NCBI GenBank assembly: GCA_964456525.1
Contig: CAYWAP010000029.1
Location: 1-21,230 of the forward strand
Length of the DNA: 21,230 nt
From: Onthomonas sp964456525
GTDB taxonomy: Bacteria > Bacillota > Clostridia > Oscillospirales > Oscillospiraceae
Reading direction: 5' to 3'
Shown: positions 14,513 through 21,230 of the stretch, in pieces
How positions within the stretch are numbered: position 1 is the first letter of the stretch
Layout of the letters: each line of letters begins with the position of its first letter
Made by a program: the position numbers and the translations under genes
Notes under the pieces: model-generated
Seen by the model: the letters and a program-made list of their open reading frames with translations, nothing else
Database searches by the model: none
Told to the model about the DNA's origin: nothing

Positions 14513-15928
14513 TCACAAGCTCTCCCCGTTTGTCTTGATTACGTTCTGATACCAGTAAAAACTGTCTTTCTTAATCCGTTTCAGATCTTTCAGATCAAAA
14601 TCATCCCGGTTGATATAGATGAAGCCGTAACGCTTCCGGAAACCCTGGTGAGAGCTTAACAGATCCATCACAGACCAGGGGCAGTAGCCCATCATTTCCA
14701 CGCCGTCTTCCATGGCATCCGCAATCACCTGGATATGGCTGCGCAGATAGTCGATCCGGTAGTCGTCGTGTACACGTCCGTCCTCTGTCAGCTCATCTCC
14801 CATTCCCAGACCATTTTCCGTGATGATCAGCGGCAGATGATAGAGACGGTAATACTCATTGAGCACAATCCGCAGCCCCGTGGGGTCGATCTGAGCGCCA
14901 TATTCGCTGGCCTTCAGATTCTCATTCTTCTCGTCCCGGCAGTAGCCGTACTGGTCAAAGTCTACCTCATTTCCACGGAATACCCGGGAGCCAATCGGAT
15001 GTTCCTCATCTGCGGGCAGATAGCTGGCGCAGAGCGTTCGGTAATAGTTCAGAGCAATATAATCAATTTTTGCGTTCTTCAAAATCTCCTTGTCACCCGC
15101 TTCCATCTTCGGGACGATGTTCCGCTCCTTCAGATAGCGCATGTAATAGCCGGGATACTCACCCGTCGTATACATTTCCAGGCCGTAATTGGTTTTGAAC
15201 CAGTCGTTCATCTTCGCAGCCCATACATCCTCCGGCTTGTTCGTCAGCGGATAGGTGCAGGTGGAGGACACAGCGGGGGCAATCTTTCCGCCTTCCACCA
15301 GCTCATGACAGGCGTGAACCGCCAGAGCATGCCCCAGGAACATATGGTAATCCATCTGAGCGCGCATCCGATCCGCTTCCCAGTCATCCTCCACATAGAT
15401 ATTCATGCGGTTGTTGACGCGGATCATCAGATTCTGCTCGTTGATGGTCTGCCAGTATTTGACCCGGTCGCCAAACGTCTCGAAGCAGATCCGCGCATAC
15501 CGCTCAAAGGCGTAGGCGCAGTCTCGGCACTCCCAGCCGTTATACTTCGTGACCAGAGCATAAGGCAAGTCAAAATGATACAATGTTACAAGCGGCTGAA
15601 TTCCCTGCTCAATCAGGTAGTTGATCACCTGATTGTAAAAGTCCAGCCCCTTCTGGTTGACCTCGCCGTCTCCGTCCGGAATAATGCGGGCCCAGGACAG
15701 GGAAAAGCGGTAGGCCTTCATGCCCATCTCCTTCATCAGATCGATGTCCTCTTTCCAGTGATGGTAAAAGTCGCTGGCCACCTTGCTGTCCGCCTGCTTG
15801 TCGGAGCGCTTGAAGGAATTGTAGTCGGCCACGGTCATGCCTTTGCCGTCCTCGTCCCAGCCTCCCTCAATCTGAAATGCAGAGGAGGCAGCGCCCCAGA
15901 GAAAATGCTCGGGAAAATGTTGACTCAT
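14513..15928 (-). CDS. GH1 6-phospho-beta-glucosidase of the LicT-controlled operon
   Basis: This encodes 471 residues. The start at 15928 is chosen because MSQHFPEHFLWGAASSAFQIEGG fits the family N-terminus and AAGGAG lies ten bases upstream; an ATG at 16045 would add 39 unrelated residues. The acid/base is E164 in QTINEQ and the nucleophile E371 in IITENG. The phospho-sugar trio is in LSSHQGFRKRYGFIYIN (S425, K432, Y434). It hydrolyses the phosphorylated beta-glucoside imported by the adjacent IIBCA. It is more like the GH1 at 6432-7823 than the one at 9251-10603, but clearly distinct from both. It lies between the permease and licT genes, the common order of such operons. Confidence 0.93.
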   Translation of the reverse strand: MSQHFPEHFLWGAASSAFQIEGGWDEDGKGMTVADYNSFKRSDKQADSKVASDFYHHWKEDIDLMKEMGMKAYRFSLSWARIIPDGDGEVNQKGLDFYNQVINYLIEQGIQPLVTLYHFDLPYALVTKYNGWECRDCAYAFERYARICFETFGDRVKYWQTINEQNLMIRVNNRMNIYVEDDWEADRMRAQMDYHMFLGHALAVHACHELVEGGKIAPAVSSTCTYPLTNKPEDVWAAKMNDWFKTNYGLEMYTTGEYPGYYMRYLKERNIVPKMEAGDKEILKNAKIDYIALNYYRTLCASYLPADEEHPIGSRVFRGNEVDFDQYGYCRDEKNENLKASEYGAQIDPTGLRIVLNEYYRLYHLPLIITENGLGMGDELTEDGRVHDDYRIDYLRSHIQVIADAMEDGVEMMGYCPWSVMDLLSSHQGFRKRYGFIYINRDDFDLKDLKRIKKDSFYWYQNVIKTNGESL

Positions 15929-15950
15929 ATCCTGTTCTCCTTTTATACGG

Positions 15951-15986
15951 CTGTCCGCGTACAGAACGTTTTCTATACGCGGACAG
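15951..15986 (-). other. Intercistronic stem-loop between the PTS and GH1 genes
   Basis: CTGTCCGCGTA (15951-15961) and TACGCGGACAG (15976-15986) form a perfect 11-bp inverted repeat with a 14-base loop. On the minus strand it ends 22 bases before the GH1 start, just ahead of its ribosome binding site. No T-run follows, so it is probably an mRNA processing or stability element rather than a terminator. It also shows no RAT match. Confidence 0.6.
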
Positions 15987-16058
15987 GTTTTATGGACCCT
16001 TCCTGCGAAGATTCTATTGTACCAGTTCCCGCACAGCAGATCCACTCCAACCGAAAGA

Positions 16059-17987
16059 TTACTTCACAGCCCGGATGACAACCTTGTTCAGGTTCACATG
16101 CTCAGCTGGAATTCCTTTGATGTCGGCAAAATCGCTGGTGTTGGAGACGATGACGCCAACTGTGGTGTCATGGCCTGCAGCCTTGATCTTGTCAATGTCA
16201 AAGGATACGATCGGCGTGCCCTTCTTAATGGTCTCCCCTTCTTCTACATGCTTTTTGAAGCCCTCACCGTTCATGGACACGGTATCCATGCCAATGTGAA
16301 TCAGCAGCTCGGTGCCATCCTCCAGCTTCAGACCGATGGCATGCAGGGTCGGATACAGAACCGATACGGTGCAATCTGCCGGGGCGACAACCTCGCCCTT
16401 GCTGGGGAGCACGGCGATGCCCTTTCCCAGGGCGCCGGAGGCAAATACCTCGTCCTGCATCTCATCAAGCGGGTAAGCCTTTCCCTCTACCGGGGAAACA
16501 ATCTCAAGCGTTTCACCGGTGTGTGCCGGAGCCGCAATCCCGGCGCCCATGTCAGCCTCCAGAGCCTTTGCCCCTTGCGGCTTTACATCCACATCCTCAA
16601 AGCCCACGATATAGGTCAGAACAGCTGCCCCAAAGAAAGCTACACAGATGCCGATGATATAAGCCAGGAACTGTCCAAGCGTGGTTCCCTCTCCGTAGTA
16701 GGACATAATGGTCAGAATACCATTGTTTGCAAAGCCGGTATTGACCGCATTGCCAATTCCCATAATGCCGCCGCCAACAGCACCGGCGATAACCGCGCAG
16801 ACCATGGGCTTCTTCAGGCGAAGGTTACAGCCGTAAATCGCCGGCTCGGTAATGCCTACCAGCCACGCAGACAGGGAGGCGGAAGCTGCTACCTGCTTGA
16901 GATCTTTGCTCTTCGTCTTAAGCATAACGCCAAGCGCCGCGCCTGCCTGAGAGAAGTTTGCGGAGCCTGCGAAGCACATCAGGGTGTTCGTACCGGTCAT
17001 AGCCACATCGTTTAGACCAATGGGCAGCAGTGCTCTGTGCGCGCCAAAGATGACGCAGACGCCCCACAGGCCGCCGACGATCACGCCGCCAAGTATCGGG
17101 CTAAAGCTGTAAAGGGCTGTGTACAGCCACTGGACAATATAACCGACATAGATTCCGACAGGTCCCACTACAACCAGCATAACCGGAACCATGACGATCA
17201 GAGACACTCCGGGAACCAGAATCAACTGCAAGATCTCCGGAATCACTTTCTTTAAAAACTTCTCCAGGAAATACAGAACAATAACGCCTAAAATAATCGG
17301 GATGACCGACTCTGTATAGGAGAATATACGGCTGGACTCACCCACTGTAAACTCCATCTTAATCACCGGAAGTCCGAAGATCGTGGATGTCGTGGCCACA
17401 TCCTGCACCAGGGCGTCAATCGTGGGATGGCAGATGAAGGCGCCCAGAATCATGGAAATAACCGTGCTGCACTTTAGCGCCTTGGATGTGGTATAGGCCA
17501 GGAAAATCGGCATGAAGTAGAAAATGACATTGCTGGCCGTATTCATAATCACATAGGTGCTGTTTTCCGTATCAAATCCGGGCACCTTCGCCGCAACTGC
17601 CAGCAGGCCCTTGATCAGACCGGCCGCCGCAATGGCCGGCACCAACGGTGTGAAGATCTCGGTAATCTTCTGCAAAATCAAATTTCCCAGGCTCTGTTTC
17701 TGCTCGGGGATATCGACTTCATCCGAGGCAACCGCCATGCTGTCGCCCAGGATCGCCACAGCGGCGTCATAAATCTTCGTGACCTTTGCGCCGCAGACGA
17801 CCTGGAACTGTCCGCCGGAAACCACGACGGAGATGACGCCTTCCAGATGCTCGACCACATCTTTCTTTGCCCTGCTCTCATCTTTCAGGATAAAGCGCAA
17901 ACGTGTAAAACAGTGTGTGACCTGCTTCACATTTTCTTTTCCGCCCACATTATCGATAATGTTTTGGGCTACTTTGTTGTAATCCAT
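16059..17987 (-). CDS. bglP: Beta-glucoside PTS permease IIBCA
   Basis: This encodes 642 residues, the full length of BglP/BglF-type proteins. IIB (1-85) has the phospho-Cys26 in THCFTRLRFILKDE. IIC (about 105-460) contains the typical ITEFTPLVPAIAAAGLIKG-like entry and the conserved loop GITEPAIYGCNLRLKKP. IIA (about 500-642) has the active H564 in ELLIHIGMDTV, preceded by GIAVLPSKGEVVAP. It imports beta-glucosides and phosphorylates them; its IIB domain usually also controls the antiterminator by phosphorylation. GGAG and GAGG lie just upstream of the ATG at 17987. It is the first gene after the RAT leader. Its IIA could also serve the IIA-less permease at 4976-6400. Confidence 0.95.
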   Translation of the reverse strand: MDYNKVAQNIIDNVGGKENVKQVTHCFTRLRFILKDESRAKKDVVEHLEGVISVVVSGGQFQVVCGAKVTKIYDAAVAILGDSMAVASDEVDIPEQKQSLGNLILQKITEIFTPLVPAIAAAGLIKGLLAVAAKVPGFDTENSTYVIMNTASNVIFYFMPIFLAYTTSKALKCSTVISMILGAFICHPTIDALVQDVATTSTIFGLPVIKMEFTVGESSRIFSYTESVIPIILGVIVLYFLEKFLKKVIPEILQLILVPGVSLIVMVPVMLVVVGPVGIYVGYIVQWLYTALYSFSPILGGVIVGGLWGVCVIFGAHRALLPIGLNDVAMTGTNTLMCFAGSANFSQAGAALGVMLKTKSKDLKQVAASASLSAWLVGITEPAIYGCNLRLKKPMVCAVIAGAVGGGIMGIGNAVNTGFANNGILTIMSYYGEGTTLGQFLAYIIGICVAFFGAAVLTYIVGFEDVDVKPQGAKALEADMGAGIAAPAHTGETLEIVSPVEGKAYPLDEMQDEVFASGALGKGIAVLPSKGEVVAPADCTVSVLYPTLHAIGLKLEDGTELLIHIGMDTVSMNGEGFKKHVEEGETIKKGTPIVSFDIDKIKAAGHDTTVGVIVSNTSDFADIKGIPAEHVNLNKVVIRAVK

Positions 17988-18114
17988 ACCTCGTCACTCC
18001 TTTTTTCCGCGCCGGAAAGGCCTTCGCCGTTCCGCACACTGAAATCGTCTTACTGACTGCTTCCACACCCGGCCGGGATGTATCTTGAAAGGCAGAGACA
18101 CATAAAATGACACG

Positions 18115-18190
18115 AAAAAAAGACCCGACAAAAATGAATACAATCCAAGACTGCCCTTTGCAATCCCTTCATCATCATTTCCATCCGATC
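18115..18190 (-). terminator. Candidate leader terminator controlled by the RAT element
   Basis: Downstream of the RAT on the minus strand, a T7 run at 18121-18115 follows GGGTC. AAGATC at the 3' end of the RAT can pair with GGTCTT (with one G-U), and ATGAA/TTCAT can pair inside. The stem is less GC-rich than a textbook terminator, so the exact fold is uncertain, but position and T-run fit a LicT attenuator. The 130 bases between the T-run and the bglP-type ATG hold nothing gene-like. Confidence 0.5.
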
Positions 18191-18215
18191 TTGCCTGCAT
18201 GACCAGTAGCACGTC
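18187..18215 (-). promoter_or_regulatory. RAT (ribonucleic antiterminator) element for LicT
   Basis: Read on the minus strand, the 29 bases show CTACTG, a five-base loop GTCAT, and GCAGGCAAGATC. They align with the known LicT/SacY RAT consensus (GGATTGTTACTG, loop, GCAGGCAAAACC), with the central CTG/GCAGGCAA core exact. It lies about 35 bases after the predicted transcript start and about 200 bases before the PTS gene, in the operon that encodes LicT itself. Confidence 0.85.
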
Positions 18216-18256
18216 GTCCGTGAAACCAATATGTATCTGTCTTTCAATTTGGCTAC

Positions 18257-18285
18257 ACTGTAGCACAAAACGAAACAGAATGCAA
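18257..18285 (-). promoter_or_regulatory. Promoter of the LicT-controlled bgl-type operon
   Basis: On the minus strand TTGCAT (18285-18280) and TACAGT (18262-18257) are spaced by exactly 17 bases. The start of transcription would fall near 18250, just before the RAT element. Confidence 0.65.
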
Positions 18286-18532
18286 CCATTTTTTGGTTTT
18301 TTGTGAAAATCTCATAAATTCGATTGACAATTTCTGTATACTATGTCCAATCCATTCCTTTTTCAGGAACAGAAATTGCGGAAAACAAATCATTGTATGA
18401 CATAAAGCCGTGAAAAAGCGGTTGCCCGCAGCCAAACCTGCCTCGCTTGTCCAAGATGCAAAGGCAGATGGCCTCCCTCTCAAGGCTCTTTTCCCGTTGT
18501 CAGGATTTTCTCAAAAAATACCACAAAATTGA

Positions 18533-18561
18533 TAGACTCTGCTATCCAGGTTTAGTATAAT
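18533..18561 (+). promoter_or_regulatory. Promoter of the GH3 gene
   Basis: TATAAT at 18556-18561 has TAGACT (18533-18538) 17 bases upstream. TTGATA at 18529-18534 is closer to consensus but spaced by 21 bases. The divergent gap 18290-18530 also holds a small palindrome (TTCCT/AGGAA, 18355-18369), a possible operator; I see no gene there. Confidence 0.6.
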
Positions 18562-18600
18562 ATGGATGAACACTTTTGCGAAGGAGGTTTTCCCTTAAAA

Positions 18601-20862
18601 ATGGACATCAAAAAAATCGTTTCTCAAATGACCCTTGAGGAAAAGGCCGGTCTTTGCTCCGGTCAAGATTTCTGGCACACGAAGGCAGTTGAGCGTCTTG
18701 GTATCCCCTCTGTGATGCTCAGCGACGGCCCGCACGGATTAAGGAAGCAGGTTGAGGATGCCGACCATCTCGGCGTGAATGAGAGCATCCAGGCCATCTG
18801 TTTCCCTGCGGGATGCGCGATGGCTTCCTCCTATGATCCGGATCTGATCGAAGAGGTGGGGCAGGCCATCGGTCAGGAATGTCAGGCGGAAAATGTCGCC
18901 GTTGTGTTGGGGCCTGCAGCCTGCATTAAGCGTTCCCCGTTATGCGGTCGTAACTTTGAGTATTTTTCAGAGGATCCGTACCTGTCCACAAAGATAGCCG
19001 CAGGCCACATCAAGGGTGTGCAGAGCCAGAACGTAGGCACCAGTTTAAAGCATTACCTGATGAACAATCAGGAACACCGCCGCATGACTTCCAGCTCCAA
19101 CGCTGACGAGCGCACAATCCGGGAGATCTATCTGGCATCCTTTGAAGGCGCTGTCAGGGAGAGCAAGCCCTGGACTGTGATGTGTTCCTATAATCAGATC
19201 AATGGCACCTATGCCTGCGAAAATAGAGAATATCTCACCCGCGTTTTAAGGGATGAATGGGGGTTTGACGGTTATGTCGTCAGCGACTGGGGCGCCGTAA
19301 ATGACCGCGTTGCCTCCCTTGCGGCGGGTCTGGAGCTGGAAATGCCTTCCTCCAGCGGCATCAACGATGCCAAGATCGTAAAGGCTGTTCAATCCGGCGC
19401 CTTAGAGGAATCGGTTCTTGACCAGGCCGTTGAACGGATTCTGACCATTGTTTACCGGTATCTGGATAACAGGAAAGAGGACGCTGTCTTTGATTACGAA
19501 AAAGACGATGCCCTTGCCCGGAAAGCCGCCGGTGAGTGTGCCGTTTTATTGAAGAATGACGGCGTTCTCCCGCTGACCAAAGGCACAAAAGCCGCTTTTA
19601 TCGGCGCCTTTGCCAAGACGCCCCGGTATCAGGGCGGCGGAAGCTCCCATATTAACGCTTACCGCGTTACAGGCGCGTTAGAGGCGGCGAAGGACATGGC
19701 AGATATTACATATGCTCAGGGTTATCTCCCAAACGCAGATGTGATCGACAAAACCCTGATGGATGAAGCGGTAGCGGCAGCAAAGGGGGCTGATGTCGCT
19801 GTGATCTTTGCCGGTCTGCCGGACAGCTTTGAATCCGAAGGCTATGACCGTACCCATATGGCGATGCCAAACTGCCAGAATTTACTCATCAGCGCGGTAG
19901 CTGCCGCGGCTAAAAAGACCGTGGTCGTGCTCCATAACGGCTCCCCGGTCGAGATGCCCTGGATTCACGAAGTAGACGCCGTCCTGGAAATGTACCTTGG
20001 CGGGGAAGCCGTAGGGGGCGCTGCTGCGGATATTCTGTTCGGCGATGTAAATCCCTCCGGAAAACTTGCGGAAACCTTCCCCCTCCAGCTGGAGGACAAC
20101 CCATCTTATCTGTACTACCTCGGCGAGAAGGACACGGTGGAATATCGGGAAGGCGTATTTGTGGGCTACCGTTATTATGACAAAAAGAAGATGGATGTCC
20201 TCTTCCCCTTTGGACACGGCTTGTCCTATACAACCTTTGTATACTCCAACCTCACCTTAAGCGCAGACTCCATCAAGGACACGGATACCCTGACGGTTTC
20301 TCTGGATGTGACAAATACCGGAAGCGTTGCGGGTAAGGAAATCGTTCAGATCTACGTTCAGGCCCCTGAAGACGCCGCTGTCATCCGCCCGGTAAAAGAA
20401 CTGAGAGCCTTTGGAAAAGTCGCCCTTGCGCCGGGTGAGACAAAGACCCTGACCTTCACTTTGGACAAGCGGGCGTTTGCCTACTGGAATACGCAGATTC
20501 ATGACTGGCATGTCCTTTCCAGAACATATACCATCCTTGCCGCTGCATCCTCAAGGGACATCCGCTGCCAGGGGGATGTTTACGTCGCCTCCACCACCAG
20601 GATCCGTCAAACCTATCATTTAAACAATACCCTGGGCGATATTCTGGCGGACGAAGCGGCCGCCAAGATATTTGCACCGGCCCTGAGCGGCTTCTCCTTG
20701 GGCGCTCCTTCAGAGGAGCATGACGGCCAGGAGGGCGCTGTCACCCAGAAAATGATGGACGCCATGATGATGAATATGCCTCTCCGCTCCCTGGTCTCCT
20801 TTAACGGCGGAGCCGTCTCCGACACAATGCTTCTTGAGCTGTTAGAAAAGGTGAATGCATAA
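18601..20862 (+). CDS. GH3 beta-glucosidase with C-terminal fibronectin III-like domain
   Basis: This encodes 753 residues. The start at 18601 follows AAGGAGG (18581-18587) at a long 13-base spacing; the in-frame ATG at 18562 sits on the -10 element and is rejected. The N-terminal (alpha/beta)8 domain has the segments LSDGPHGLR, CGRNFEYFSEDP and KHYLMNNQEHRR, and the nucleophile D229 in VVSDWGAV. The second domain follows (CAVLLKNDGVLPL, then GLPDSFESEGYDR), then a fibronectin III-like domain (about 590-660, TNTGSVAGKEIVQIYV). There is no signal peptide, so it is cytoplasmic. It releases glucose from beta-glucosides that are not phosphorylated. It diverges from the PTS operon, so the locus handles beta-glucosides by both phosphorylated and free routes. 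Confidence 0.93.
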   Translation: MDIKKIVSQMTLEEKAGLCSGQDFWHTKAVERLGIPSVMLSDGPHGLRKQVEDADHLGVNESIQAICFPAGCAMASSYDPDLIEEVGQAIGQECQAENVAVVLGPAACIKRSPLCGRNFEYFSEDPYLSTKIAAGHIKGVQSQNVGTSLKHYLMNNQEHRRMTSSSNADERTIREIYLASFEGAVRESKPWTVMCSYNQINGTYACENREYLTRVLRDEWGFDGYVVSDWGAVNDRVASLAAGLELEMPSSSGINDAKIVKAVQSGALEESVLDQAVERILTIVYRYLDNRKEDAVFDYEKDDALARKAAGECAVLLKNDGVLPLTKGTKAAFIGAFAKTPRYQGGGSSHINAYRVTGALEAAKDMADITYAQGYLPNADVIDKTLMDEAVAAAKGADVAVIFAGLPDSFESEGYDRTHMAMPNCQNLLISAVAAAAKKTVVVLHNGSPVEMPWIHEVDAVLEMYLGGEAVGGAAADILFGDVNPSGKLAETFPLQLEDNPSYLYYLGEKDTVEYREGVFVGYRYYDKKKMDVLFPFGHGLSYTTFVYSNLTLSADSIKDTDTLTVSLDVTNTGSVAGKEIVQIYVQAPEDAAVIRPVKELRAFGKVALAPGETKTLTFTLDKRAFAYWNTQIHDWHVLSRTYTILAAASSRDIRCQGDVYVASTTRIRQTYHLNNTLGDILADEAAAKIFAPALSGFSLGAPSEEHDGQEGAVTQKMMDAMMMNMPLRSLVSFNGGAVSDTMLLELLEKVNA

Positions 20863-20905
20863 AAGAAGATTTAGTCCCCCATCGCCGGGCCTTATGGCAT
20901 AGGAA

Positions 20906-20935
20906 AGGCGCGTTGCAACGAGTTGCAACGCGCCT
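20906..20935. repeat. Long GC-rich inverted repeat after the GH3 gene
   Basis: AGGCGCGTTGCAAC (20906-20919) and GTTGCAACGCGCCT (20922-20935) form a perfect 14-bp inverted repeat with almost no loop. It may be a terminator stem, or mark the left end of the IS1182-type element that starts shortly after. Confidence 0.7.
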
Positions 20936-20944
20936 CAGCCTGTC

Positions 20945-20974
20945 GAAAAAGGCCACAAAAAGGAGGCCTTTTTC
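20945..20974. terminator. Bidirectional terminator upstream of the transposase fragment
   Basis: GAAAAAGGCC (20945-20954) and GGCCTTTTTC (20965-20974) are perfect complements. The A-run and T-run on the two sides make it usable on both strands. It separates GH3 transcription from the transposase gene. Confidence 0.75.
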
Positions 20975-21020
20975 TCGCATAGGAGAGAAAAATGAGGTAT
21001 AATGGTGTGGGGTGATAAAC

Positions 21021-21221
21021 ATGCTGGTAAAGAACGCAGAAAATCGAGAACAGCTTGAATTTGTAAGTTTGGAGGAGATGGTTCCGAGAGATCACTTGCT
21101 GCGGAAGATCGATGCAGCGATCGACTTCAAGAAAATTTACGAATTTGTAGAGGATCTGTACTGTGAGGACAATGGAACAGGGCAACAGCATTTAAAATCA
21201 TGCAAAAGTGTGGTAAGATAG
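21021..21221 (+). pseudogene. 5' fragment of an IS1182-type transposase, disrupted
   Basis: The first 52 residues (MLVKNAENREQLEFVSLEEM, then VPRDHLLRKIDAAIDFKKIY and EFVEDLYCEDNG) match the N-terminus of IS1182/DUF4096-containing transposases. In intact members, EDNGRPSIDPV and a conserved helical domain follow. Here the frame changes to TGQQHLKSCKSVVR and stops at 21219-21221. The start at 21021 has GGGGTG eight bases upstream, and TATAAT at 20998-21003 is a possible -10. Homology is lost near 21177. The following bases to the window edge are unrelated, suggesting a nested insertion or a deletion junction. Confidence 0.75.
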
Positions 21222-21230
21222 AGACATGAA
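21177..21230 (+). other. Unidentified sequence joined to the transposase fragment
   Basis: From about 21177 the DNA no longer follows the transposase. It holds an AT-rich segment with GGTAAGAT (21213-21220) and an ATG at 21226 that could begin a new reading frame leaving the window. It may be the left end of another mobile element; the window is too short to tell. Confidence 0.35.

Noticed and set aside
15929..16045. N-terminal extension of the third GH1 frame
   Set aside because: It spans the 11-bp stem-loop, and the 39 extra residues do not fit GH1 proteins. The start at 15928 has AAGGAG upstream.
14735..16078. 447-residue antisense reading frame over the third GH1 gene
   Set aside because: It is a shadow of a clear GH1 coding sequence and also runs through the intercistronic hairpin.
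18253..18483. 76-residue minus-strand frame in the divergent control region
   Set aside because: It overlaps the operon promoter, lacks a ribosome binding site and has no recognisable domain.

Overview
This window is carbohydrate-catabolism DNA from a Firmicute, most likely a gut-dwelling clostridium (Oscillospiraceae or Lachnospiraceae type). The evidence is the set of PTS permeases with 6-phospho-beta-glucosidases, RpiR and LicT regulators, an OFA-type MFS carrier, strong AAGGAGG ribosome binding sites, sigma-A-like promoters, moderately high GC, and an IS1182-type transposase fragment at the right edge. The taxonomic placement is inference from gene content, not from a marker gene.

Left edge (1-1200): a tandemly repeated accessory module. 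A short membrane protein gene overlaps, by 11-14 bases, a gene for a 71-residue excisionase-like helix-turn-helix protein. The helix-turn-helix gene is present twice as a 260-bp direct repeat with a 114-bp core identical in both copies. A GH51 alpha-L-arabinofuranosidase follows with its own promoter, a palindromic operator candidate and a strong terminator (1217-3058).

Centre left (3118-10710): an RpiR-family regulator diverges from a five-gene cluster on the + strand. The cluster encodes a ChbG/YdjC-type deacetylase, a PTS IIBC permease without IIA, a GH1 enzyme with the Ser-Lys-Tyr signature of 6-phospho-beta-glucosidases, a GT1 (macrolide-type) glycosyltransferase, and a second GH1 enzyme with the Asn-Phe-Glu-Trp signature of enzymes acting on non-phosphorylated beta-glucosides. 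A strong terminator closes the cluster. It looks like a system for a (possibly N-acetylated or otherwise decorated) beta-glycoside. The glycosyltransferase next to a non-phospho glucosidase is the odd feature.

Centre (11006-13400): a promoter, a 3-hydroxyacyl-CoA-dehydrogenase-family NAD enzyme and an OFA-family MFS carrier form a separate two-gene operon, probably importing and oxidising a hydroxy acid of unknown identity.

Right (13471-18285, - strand): a complete antitermination-controlled beta-glucoside operon. In transcription order it has a promoter, a LicT-type RAT RNA element with a following T-run terminator, PTS IIBCA, a 6-phospho-beta-glucosidase, the LicT antiterminator and a terminator. 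Diverging from it on the + strand is a GH3 beta-glucosidase (18601-20862).

After two nested-looking hairpins comes the 5' end of an IS1182-type transposase. It loses homology after about 52 residues and runs into unrelated sequence at the window edge, probably a second insertion or deletion junction. I saw no rRNA, tRNA or CRISPR array.
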